From: Vulcanimicrobiia bacterium | GTDB taxonomy: Bacteria > Vulcanimicrobiota > Vulcanimicrobiia > Eremiobacterales > Eremiobacteraceae | NCBI GenBank assembly: GCA_025450855.1 | Contig: JANWLL010000027.1 | Location: 1 to 36,705, forward strand | Reading direction: 5' to 3' | Length of the DNA: 36,705 nt | Part shown: positions 26,771 through 35,011 of the stretch, in pieces | How positions within the stretch are numbered: position 1 is the first letter of the stretch | How the letters are laid out: the number at the start of each line of letters is the position of its first letter | Translations under genes and position numbers: made by a program | Notes under the pieces: model-generated | What the model was told of the DNA's origin: nothing | Database searches by the model: none | Seen by the model: the letters and a program-made list of their open reading frames with translations, nothing else

Positions 26771-27759
26771 CTGCCGCGACCCCCGGTGAGGCGCCGCAAA
26801 GCCGCGAGCATGTCGTCGACGCTGATGACTCCGACCCGCGCGCCGTCGCGCTCCACGGCGACGCTCGCGTCGCCGCTCTGGGCCAGCACCGAAAGCGCGT
26901 CGCGAAGGGTCGCATCGGATCGAACGGCGGCGCGCGCCGGCGTGCTGTTGGCACCGGGCGCCGCGCCATCAAGGGCATCCGCGACCCTGACGACCGCGAG
27001 CAGACGAAGCGCATCGTGCGAGCCGACGAGATCGGCGACGAACGGTGTCGCCGGCCGGGCGAGGATCTCCAGCGGCGAACCAGACTGCTCGACACGCCCA
27101 TCGCGCATGACCGCGATCGTGTCCGCGAGCCGCAGCGCTTCCTCGACGTCGTGCGTCACGAACAACACGGTCTTGCCCAAACGCCGATGGAGCGACGCGA
27201 GTTCGTCCTGCAGATGCGCGCGCTCGATCGCGTCGACGGCGCCGAAAGGTTCGTCCATCAAGAGGATGGCCGGGTCGCCGGCGAGCGCTCGCGCGAGGCC
27301 GACGCGTTGCTGCTGCCCGCCCGACAGCTCGCGGGGGAACCGGCCTCGATATTCCGCGGGCGGCAGGTGGACGAGGTCGAGGAGTTCGTCGACGCGCGCC
27401 GCGATGCGCGCCCGATCCCACCCGAGGAGCTCGGGGACGACCGCGATGTTCTCGCGCACGCGCATGTGCGGGAAGAGGCCGACCGCTTGGATCGCATAGC
27501 CGATGCGGCGACGCAAGAGCACGGGCGGGATCGACATGACGTCGACGCCTTCGACGAACACGTGCCCGCTCGTGGGTTCGAGCAGCCGGTTAGCGGTCTT
27601 GAGCAGTGTCGTCTTGCCGCAACCCGACTGGCCGAGCAGTACGCAAAACGAACCCGCGGGGACGTCGAGCGTGACGCCGTCGACACCGCGTCGTCCGCCG
27701 TACGAGTGGACGACCGCGTCGAAGCGGAGCGCAGGCGGCTTGTGGGGCTCGCCCGTCAC
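26767..27759 (-). CDS. Osmoprotectant ABC transporter ATP-binding protein (OpuCA-like)
   Basis: [52 protein letters not shown]-terminal CBS-like region. GTG start overlaps upstream stop. Confidence 0.9.
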   Translation of the reverse strand: MTGEPHKPPALRFDAVVHSYGGRRGVDGVTLDVPAGSFCVLLGQSGCGKTTLLKTANRLLEPTSGHVFVEGVDVMSIPPVLLRRRIGYAIQAVGLFPHMRVRENIAVVPELLGWDRARIAARVDELLDLVHLPPAEYRGRFPRELSGGQQQRVGLARALAGDPAILLMDEPFGAVDAIERAHLQDELASLHRRLGKTVLFVTHDVEEALRLADTIAVMRDGRVEQSGSPLEILARPATPFVADLVGSHDALRLLAVVRVADALDGAAPGANSTPARAAVRSDATLRDALSVLAQSGDASVAVERDGARVGVISVDDMLAALRRLTGGRGR

Positions 27760-28658
27760 GCGGTCAGTCCGGCCGAGCGGAGGAAATCGCGCGCGACGTC
27801 GGCGGGTTCTTGGTGACCGCCGTCGACGCGCCAATTCAAGTCGCGCATCGCCGAATCCGTGATGTGCGGGGCGAGCGCATCGAGCGCCGGCTCGATCGAA
27901 GGGAAGCGCGAGAGCATGTCATCGCGCACGACCGGTGCGACCTGGTACGGCGGCCAGAAGCGCTTGTCGTCTTCGAGCACGACGAGATGATCGGCGCCGA
28001 TCTGGCCGTCGGTGCCGAAGGCGACGGCGACGTCGACGTCGCCGTCGAGCAGCGCCTTATACTTGAGCCCGATGGCGATGTAGCGGATGCTCGCGAACGC
28101 GAAGCCCCCGTACGCTTTGCGCAGTCCGGCAAGCCCGTCCGGGCGATCCGTGAATTCCGGCACCGATGCGAGCCGGAGCTTCGGCGCTTGACGCGATAAG
28201 TCGGATAACGTCCGCAGTCCGTACTTCGCCGCCACGGCTTTCGTCGTCGCAAGCGCTTGGCTGTCGTTCATCGGCGCCGGTTTCAGCCACCTCAAATGAA
28301 AGCGCCGTTCGTATTCGCGCTTGACGGTCTCGAAGGTGCGATCGCGATCGGTCATCGGCGGCAGCTTAAGCACGACGAGCAGCGCCGTGCCGGTATACTC
28401 CGGATAGAGATCGATGTCGCCTCGCGCGAGCGCCGCCATCGCGACCTCGACGCTGCCGAGGTTCAACCGGCGATCGACGCGCAGCCCGGCGTGCTCGAGC
28501 GATTGCGCATACAGCTCGCCGAGGATGAGCTCCTCGGTGAAGTTTTTCGACCCGATCTTGATCGCCACACCCGCCGGATGCGCGCAGGCAGCCGGGGCGA
28601 GCGCCAAGCCGGCGATCGCGGTGAGCGCGCTGCGCCGGCCGATCCGAAGTGGGGTCAT
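27756..28658 (-). CDS. Osmoprotectant ABC transporter substrate-binding lipoprotein (OpuCC-like)
   Basis: IKIGSKNFTEELILGELYAQSLEHAG; ARGDIDLYPEYTGTALL. Confidence 0.9.
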   Translation of the reverse strand: MTPLRIGRRSALTAIAGLALAPAACAHPAGVAIKIGSKNFTEELILGELYAQSLEHAGLRVDRRLNLGSVEVAMAALARGDIDLYPEYTGTALLVVLKLPPMTDRDRTFETVKREYERRFHLRWLKPAPMNDSQALATTKAVAAKYGLRTLSDLSRQAPKLRLASVPEFTDRPDGLAGLRKAYGGFAFASIRYIAIGLKYKALLDGDVDVAVAFGTDGQIGADHLVVLEDDKRFWPPYQVAPVVRDDMLSRFPSIEPALDALAPHITDSAMRDLNWRVDGGHQEPADVARDFLRSAGLTA

Positions 28659-28685
28659 GTGATCACAGTCCTTTCGATCGCCCGC

Positions 28686-29318
28686 TCATGCGGCACGCGC
28701 AAGACGCGCGATGCTTCCGAGCACGATCTCGGCGACGAGCGCCATGAGTGCGACGAGAGCGGCGCCCGTCAAGAGCATCGCGCTGTCGTCGAGCTGCAAG
28801 CCGTTGTTGATGAGGTCGCCGAGCCCGCCGCCGCCGATGAACGTCGCGAGCGTCGCCGACGCGATGACCTCGACGGCGGCGATGCGGATTCCGGTCATGG
28901 CGACGGGAAAGGCGAGCGGCGACTCGACGCGGCGGACGATCGTCGCGCCGCTCATGCCCATCGCTTTCGCCGCTTCGGTGATGGACGGTTCGACGTCGCG
29001 GAACCCGACGTACGTGTTGATGATGATCGGCGGCAGTGCGAGCAGCGTCAGGGCGACGAGCGCCGGACGAAAGCCGAGGCCGAGGATCGGAAGCATGAGC
29101 GTGAGGACGGCGAGACTCGGCACGACGCGAGCCGCGCTGGCGAAGGTCACGACCGCCGACGCGGCGCGTTTGTCATGCGCGCACCACAGGCCGAGCGGCA
29201 CGCCGGCGAGCACTGCTATAGCGAGTGCCGCGCCGCTCAGGCCTGCATGCGCCTGTATCGCCGCGATGATGTCCGCGCGGTGGGCAGAGATGAACGTCGC
29301 GAACGAGGCGTACGGCAT
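28686..29318 (-). CDS. Osmoprotectant ABC transporter permease (OpuCB/OpuCD-like)
   Basis: SITEAAKAMGMSGATIVRRVESPLAFPVAMTGIRIAAVEVI; FIGGGGLGDLI. Confidence 0.88.
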   Translation of the reverse strand: MPYASFATFISAHRADIIAAIQAHAGLSGAALAIAVLAGVPLGLWCAHDKRAASAVVTFASAARVVPSLAVLTLMLPILGLGFRPALVALTLLALPPIIINTYVGFRDVEPSITEAAKAMGMSGATIVRRVESPLAFPVAMTGIRIAAVEVIASATLATFIGGGGLGDLINNGLQLDDSAMLLTGAALVALMALVAEIVLGSIARLARAA

Positions 29319-29347
29319 GAGACGACCGCTTCATGGAGGGGCCGGAC

Positions 29348-29974
29348 TCACCCTCGTCCGATCGAGCTGCGCAGCGCCTCGATGACCTGCCGATCGTCGA
29401 CTTCGCGGAAGTCGCGATAGTATCGTCCGACGGCGAAGTCGCGTTCGCGCGCGGCGATGACGACGGCGACGTCGTCGCACCGTCGACGTATGAGCTCGAT
29501 CGATTCCGCCGGCGCGACGGGAGCGGCACAGACGACGCGAGCGGCGCGGGCGCGCCGGGCGTGCGCGACGGCGCACTCCATCGTCGCGGAAGTCGCAATG
29601 CCGTCATCGACGATCACGACGTTTCGCCCTTCGATCGGCACGCGAGGTCCGTCGCCGCGCACGCGCAGCTCGAGATCGCGCGCCCTCTGCGTCTGTTCCT
29701 CGAATAGCGGCGCGACCGGACCGCTGTAATATTCTTCCGCGTACGGCGCGACGACCGACTCACCGGACGCCGACACGGCGCCGAGCGCGAGCTCGGGCTG
29801 TCGCGGGTGTCCGACCTTCCGGATGACGACGACGTCGAGATCGGCATCGAGCGCGAACGCAACCGCGTGCGCGACGACGACGCCGCCACGCGCGATGCCG
29901 AGGATGAGTGGATCGCGCTCGGACGTGAGTAGTGATGCTAGTGAACGGCCGGCTTCGCGGCGGTCAGCGAACAA
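29348..29974 (-). CDS. Phosphoribosyltransferase-family protein
   Basis: FADRREAGRSLA; GIARGGVVVA; VVIVDDGIATSATM PRPP-binding motif. Confidence 0.88.
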   Translation of the reverse strand: MFADRREAGRSLASLLTSERDPLILGIARGGVVVAHAVAFALDADLDVVVIRKVGHPRQPELALGAVSASGESVVAPYAEEYYSGPVAPLFEEQTQRARDLELRVRGDGPRVPIEGRNVVIVDDGIATSATMECAVAHARRARAARVVCAAPVAPAESIELIRRRCDDVAVVIAARERDFAVGRYYRDFREVDDRQVIEALRSSIGRG

Positions 29975-30001
29975 GAGGCGGCCTGCCTCTCCAAGCGGAG
30001 A

Positions 30002-30430
30002 CTAGGCGGGTTCGGACTCCGACGAGAACGGTCGCACGCCGAACTGACGCCCGTACTTCTGGTCGTTGATGTACGTAGCGATGCGGTTCTGATCGTCCTG
30101 CGACAACGCGGTAAAGCGCAAGCCGTAACGGCACTGGAAGCCGTGCGCATCGGGCCGCGCGTAGACGACGCGGCCATGGACGTCGAACTTATAGCCGATG
30201 CCGAGGTTCATCGCGAGATCGATCTGGTCGCCGCCGCGCATGCGGGTGTGGCTGCGGATGCAAGCACCGCCGGTCGAAAGATCCTCGAGGATAGCAGGCT
30301 GATCGCCGTCGCCGATGGCGCGGAGCCGCGCGGGAACACTCACCATGAGGCGGGGAGACGAGCGCGGACTGCGCACGGCACGTGACGGCGCCCCGCGGAA
30401 CACATTCAGGATCGAATCGAAGATCGACAT
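30002..30430 (-). CDS. PilZ-domain protein
   Basis: PRLMVSVPARLR..LEDLSTGGACIRS, consistent with PilZ [D/N]xSxxG motif. Confidence 0.8.
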   Translation of the reverse strand: MSIFDSILNVFRGAPSRAVRSPRSSPRLMVSVPARLRAIGDGDQPAILEDLSTGGACIRSHTRMRGGDQIDLAMNLGIGYKFDVHGRVVYARPDAHGFQCRYGLRFTALSQDDQNRIATYINDQKYGRQFGVRPFSSESEPA

Positions 30431-30550
30431 GCGCGGCTTGTGTCTTCCCTCTCTGTCGGTCGGGTGTCCGTTGTTTTTCGCGGTCCGAGGCCGATCGGGT
30501 TCGGGCGAACGGCTGATTGTTGATGGGACCTTATGCCCATCGTGATTTCA

Positions 30551-30579
30551 ATCATACTTTGCGGTGGTCGTAGTGTCAA
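30551..30579 (-). promoter_or_regulatory. Sigma70-like promoter for the PilZ gene
   Basis: Minus strand TTGACA (30579-30574), 17-bp spacer, TATGAT (30556-30551). Confidence 0.65.
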
Positions 30580-30630
30580 GCAAAGCCGGGAGCGCTGTCC
30601 CCTTCCACAGTCTTTGCTGCCGATATATCT

Positions 30631-32787
30631 ATGGATGAACCACCGCACATCATACACCGTGCGCGATCCGCGTTGAGCGCGTCCGCGAGCCGCCAACGGC
30701 ACAGCCAAAGACACGGCATAACGATCGCAGCCGTTGCACGCGCCGCGAGCGCCGCGTCGTCCGCCGCAGCGCCCATCGCGCGCTTGCAATCACTGCTCGA
30801 AGAAGCGCTCTCCGCCTCGGGAGCGCGCCGCGGCTGCGTCTTCGCCCACGACCGCGTCACCGGCACGTACGGGATCGTCGCGCACTGCGGACTACGCGAG
30901 GACACGGCGTCCGGGTGGAAGCTCGCTCCGCCGACGATCAGCGATCCGGCCTTCTTCGCGCCCGAGCGCTTGCTCGCGGATCAATTCGCACAGTCGGAGC
31001 GAATCGGCAGCGCGGTCGCCTCGCCTATCACTGCCCGCGGCACGGTCGCCGGCGCGATCTGCTTGTTCGACCGCCCGCTCGGCGGTTTTGACATCGACGA
31101 CGAAGACTTCGTAGTCGCGCTCGCCGCGGTCGCTGCCGGCGTCGTCGCCGAGCTATCGGAACGCCGGGAGATCGAGGCGGTTGCGGCTCGTTACGACGAG
31201 CAGCTGACGGCGGTCAACGATCTCAGCGCCGCGCTCGTCGGTGGCACCGATCTCGCGACCGTGCTCCCGGCTGCGCTCCAGACTCTGCTCGAGACGCTCG
31301 GCGCTGATGGCGGGCTCGTCTTCGAGAGGTCGGCCGCGAGCGGTGAGGCCGCCCTCGTCTGTTCGATCGGCATGCCGTCGACCGACGCCGCATCGCTCGC
31401 GCAGCGGGCGAACGATTCGCGCGCCGACAGCATCCTGCGGCGCACGATATCGTCGGGGAGCGCCATCTTCGCAGATGACCTGACGACGGACGAGCTGCCC
31501 GAATCATCGCGTCGGCTCGCGCAGCGTCTGGGCATCAGACAGATCGCATCGCTGCCGCTGCGTGACAGCGGAAGCGTCATCGGCGTTCTCCAGATATTCA
31601 ACCGCTTCTCACGACCCTTCTCGCCGACCGAACGCGAGACGCTGCGGCTCGCGCAAGGCCAATTCGCGATCGCGCTCGGGCGCGCGCGCCTCGTCGACGA
31701 GATCTGCGATCAGAAGAACACGCTCGAGCGGGTGCTCGCGGGGACCGCAGACGGCGTCTACGTCATCGATGCAAAAGGCAGGTTCTTGCTGTGGAACGCG
31801 GCGGCCGCGCGGATGACGGGAGTCGGGCCCGAGGAAGCGCTCGCGATCGGCTACGAAGCGATCGGCGGCGCCGACCGCCAGGGCCGCTCGCTCGCAGACC
31901 TCGACCGGCGTGCGTTCGAGTCCGCCATCGCCGATCCGACCAAACGCCACAACTCGTTCTCGTACGAGGTCTACTTCGACGCGACCTCGCGCTGGGTCGC
32001 CGTCTCCGCGTCGCCTTTGCGCGATCACGCGGGTTCGATCGGTGCGATGGTCCACGCGTTCCGCGACGTGACCGCGGCGCGCGAAGTCGAACAGATGAAG
32101 TCCGAGTTCATCAGCACGGTGAGCCACGAGCTGCGGACACCGCTGACCTCGATCAAAGGCGCGACCGCACTGCTCTTCGATCAGATCGGCAACGACGCGG
32201 GGACGACCGGCGAGCTGCTCGAAATGGTGCGCAACAACTCGGAGCGCCTGTTGCGCCTGATCAACGATCTGCTCGACGCGACGAAGCTCGAAGCCGGTAA
32301 GCTCGCGATCCGGCGCCGCGCGGTCGAGCCCAAGCCGCTCCTCGAACGGGCGGTCGCGAGCATGGCCGGCTATGCGGAGGAATACGGGGTGATCGTGCGG
32401 GCAGACGTCGCGTCAGGTCTCGCACCGATAGTCGCCGACCCGGATCGCGTCGAACAGATCGTGACGAATCTCGTCTCGAACGCGGTGAAGTTCTCGCATC
32501 GCGGTGACGAGGTCGTCGTGCGTGGGTGCGTCGACGGCGACTTCCTTAAGGTTGACGTCGCCGATTGCGGCGTCGGCATCGCCGAAGACGACCTCCCGCG
32601 GCTGTTCGAGCGCTTCACGCAGCTCGAGCATGGACGACGCACGGGGCCAGGAACCGGTCTCGGACTTGCGATCTCGAAGGGTCTTGTCGAAGCGCACGGC
32701 GGCTCGATATCCGTGTCGAGCAGGCTCGGAGCAGGCTCGACGTTCACGTTCGCGCTGCCGTTCGCGAAACGCGCCGAAGACAAATAG
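30631..32787 (+). CDS. GAF-GAF-PAS sensor histidine kinase
   Basis: STVSHELRTPLTSIKGA; VTNLVSNAVKFS; DCGVGIAEDDLPRLFERF; GTGLGLAISKGLVEAHGG; two GAF-like N-terminal regions and a PAS. Confidence 0.88.
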   Translation: MDEPPHIIHRARSALSASASRQRHSQRHGITIAAVARAASAASSAAAPIARLQSLLEEALSASGARRGCVFAHDRVTGTYGIVAHCGLREDTASGWKLAPPTISDPAFFAPERLLADQFAQSERIGSAVASPITARGTVAGAICLFDRPLGGFDIDDEDFVVALAAVAAGVVAELSERREIEAVAARYDEQLTAVNDLSAALVGGTDLATVLPAALQTLLETLGADGGLVFERSAASGEAALVCSIGMPSTDAASLAQRANDSRADSILRRTISSGSAIFADDLTTDELPESSRRLAQRLGIRQIASLPLRDSGSVIGVLQIFNRFSRPFSPTERETLRLAQGQFAIALGRARLVDEICDQKNTLERVLAGTADGVYVIDAKGRFLLWNAAAARMTGVGPEEALAIGYEAIGGADRQGRSLADLDRRAFESAIADPTKRHNSFSYEVYFDATSRWVAVSASPLRDHAGSIGAMVHAFRDVTAAREVEQMKSEFISTVSHELRTPLTSIKGATALLFDQIGNDAGTTGELLEMVRNNSERLLRLINDLLDATKLEAGKLAIRRRAVEPKPLLERAVASMAGYAEEYGVIVRADVASGLAPIVADPDRVEQIVTNLVSNAVKFSHRGDEVVVRGCVDGDFLKVDVADCGVGIAEDDLPRLFERFTQLEHGRRTGPGTGLGLAISKGLVEAHGGSISVSSRLGAGSTFTFALPFAKRAEDK

Positions 32788-32798
32788 GACTGAAGGTC

Positions 32799-32825
32799 AG
32801 GGAGCGGTCGAGATTTATCTCGACC
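32799..32825 (+). repeat. 27-nt hairpin repeat, copy 2
   Basis: AGGGAGCGGTCGAGATTTATCTCGACC; one mismatch to 12962-12988. Confidence 0.7.
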
Positions 32826-32844
32826 GAGCTTGATCTCGACCGGA

Positions 32845-34803
32845 TCACGCGCGCCGGAAAGCGCCGCCTTCTCTGTTGCCGACGATGACGCGGCCGTCTA
32901 AGACGAACCCGCTGCCGCGCATCGTCCGTGCCATCCGCTTATACTGCGCCGCACGTGCCGCAAGCCCGCCCCCACCGCTTCCCTGAGCAGCGGTCGCCGT
33001 GACGCCCGCGGCCGCGAGCTCGATCTCCGGCGGCGCCGAACGGACGTCCGCCCCGAGCAGCGACACTTCACGCTGGATGTAGAGGGCGGCGGCGCGGCGT
33101 TCGAACCGCTCGATGATCGCGATGCCCATCGCCTCGACGGTCCGCTCGCTCCCGACGACGACGAAGTTGACGCCCCCGAGATGGCCGACGAGCCCTTGGG
33201 GACCCTCGATCTCTTTCGTCACCGTGACGAGGCACTCGGCGAGCGCTTTGATGACCTCGTCGCCGCGGCCGTATCCGTGGCGCTCGTTGTACGCCCGGAA
33301 GTGGTTGATGTCGACGTGGAGCAGCGCGTACGGCGCTCCGGAATTCGCGCGACGTTCGATCTCTTGCTGGACGAGGGTTCTGCCGGGCAGGCCTGTCAGC
33401 GGGTTCGAGTAGCGGTTGACCGACGCTTGGAACTCGGTCATCGTGTGAAGCAGATCGCGCACGGAGACGACGCCCGAATAGACGCCGTTCTCCAAGACGA
33501 TGACCTCGTCGTAGATCTCGGTCCGGCGGCGATGGACGACCTTGCGCGCGACCTCGTCGATCGAATCCTTCGAGTCGACGGAAAGATACGCGTCGTCCAT
33601 GACGAGCCGAACCGGCCGCTTCGCGTAGATCGAGTAGCCGAATTGCCGCGACAGCCGTTCGTACAGTTTCGTGCGGCTGACGAGTCCGACGGGTGCCCCG
33701 TATTCGGTGAGCACGACGCTGTCGAGGTCGGGGTTGCGCTCGAAGATCTCGAGCACCTCACCGGTGTACGCCGTCGGCATGAGCGCGGGCGCACGACGCG
33801 TGATCGTGTTGACCGCCATGCGCGTCGGCGCGGCGACGACGCGGCTCGCCGACGCTCGCTCGCGGATGAACGCTGCGACTTCCGCCTTCGGCTCGACGAA
33901 CGCGGGCGCCGGCCTCGCGAGCACGTGGCCTTGACCGTAGTCGACGCCGATCTCGATGAGCGTCGCGAGCTCTTCGACGGTCTCGACGCCTTCCGCGAGG
34001 ACGCGGGCGTCGATCCGGCGGGCGAACATGATGATCGCGGCGACGAGCGCGTTCTTCGCGCGGTCTCTGTCGATGTCGCGGACGAGCGCCATATCGAGCT
34101 TGATGTAGTGCGGCCGGATCTCGGTGACCGCATGCAAACTGTTGTGCCCGGCGCCGGCGTCGTCGATCGCGATCTTGAAGCCTTGGCGGCTATAGTGGAG
34201 CAGCGTGCGCTTGAAGAAGTCGAAGTCCGCGATCGCTTCTTTCTCGGTGATCTCGAGTACGATGCGCTCGGCCGGGAGGTGGTGCTGCTCGAGGACGTCG
34301 TGCGTGAGACCGCCGTGGCGCTCTTCGAGCACGTTCGGGCTGATGTTCAAGAATAGGGAACAGCCAGGCGGCAAGCTCGAGGCACCGCTCAGTGCGCGGA
34401 ACCGGCAGAGCCGCTCGAGGACCGGGCCGACGCCGCGCCGCCGCGCTGCTTCGAAGAGCGCGTTCGCGGTCTCGAGGCGCGTGCCGATCGGGCCGCGCGA
34501 CAGCGCTTCGTATCCGATGACGCTGCCGTCAGCGAGCGACACGATCGGTTGATACTCGGTGCGGATGCGGCCTTCGCGCAGGAGCGTATCGAAATCGTCG
34601 TCGGAGAGCTCGCCGTCGGCAGCGGCGTCGGCTCCAGGAAACCGAGGCGGCCGCAAGACATGCGGCAGGACGTCCTCCGGGCGCTGAGAGAGACCGCTGC
34701 TCTCGCCGGTGACGTAGCCGAGCAGACGGCGCAGCCGTGCGCGCACCCGATCTGCTAGCGATTCTTTCACTCGGTCGTTCACCCGTCGATGAAAAAGCCG
34801 CAC
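32845..34803 (-). CDS. EAL - CBS pair - degenerate GGDEF protein
   Basis: GYEALSRGP, LNISPNVL, EITEKEAI, DDAGAG, KLDMALV, AEGVET; CBS-like middle; GGDEF site reads GGVNF. Confidence 0.85.
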   Translation of the reverse strand: MRLFHRRVNDRVKESLADRVRARLRRLLGYVTGESSGLSQRPEDVLPHVLRPPRFPGADAAADGELSDDDFDTLLREGRIRTEYQPIVSLADGSVIGYEALSRGPIGTRLETANALFEAARRRGVGPVLERLCRFRALSGASSLPPGCSLFLNISPNVLEERHGGLTHDVLEQHHLPAERIVLEITEKEAIADFDFFKRTLLHYSRQGFKIAIDDAGAGHNSLHAVTEIRPHYIKLDMALVRDIDRDRAKNALVAAIIMFARRIDARVLAEGVETVEELATLIEIGVDYGQGHVLARPAPAFVEPKAEVAAFIRERASASRVVAAPTRMAVNTITRRAPALMPTAYTGEVLEIFERNPDLDSVVLTEYGAPVGLVSRTKLYERLSRQFGYSIYAKRPVRLVMDDAYLSVDSKDSIDEVARKVVHRRRTEIYDEVIVLENGVYSGVVSVRDLLHTMTEFQASVNRYSNPLTGLPGRTLVQQEIERRANSGAPYALLHVDINHFRAYNERHGYGRGDEVIKALAECLVTVTKEIEGPQGLVGHLGGVNFVVVGSERTVEAMGIAIIERFERRAAALYIQREVSLLGADVRSAPPEIELAAAGVTATAAQGSGGGGLAARAAQYKRMARTMRGSGFVLDGRVIVGNREGGAFRRA

Positions 34804-35011
34804 CGTCTAGCGGGCGGCGGGGCATCGTTCGCGCGGCCGGAGCGCGCGGATAAGATGGCCCTTATTCGTGTTGCTTCTAAGGAAGACATCGGCAAACGTG
34901 AGGCCTCGCATGAGGCGGACATGGCCGCCGAACCGCGGAACAGGTCGGCGATTTCGGGCGCCTTTGGGGTCATTCCTGACGTCCGGAAAGGCCATTCCGA
35001 GGTTGGCATCT

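Noticed and set aside
30541-30620. Possible c-di-GMP (GEMM) riboswitch near the PilZ/histidine kinase divergent region (AGCAAAGCCGGGAGCG)
   Set aside because: Only a short resemblance; no GCACAGGGCAAACC-like segment on either strand.
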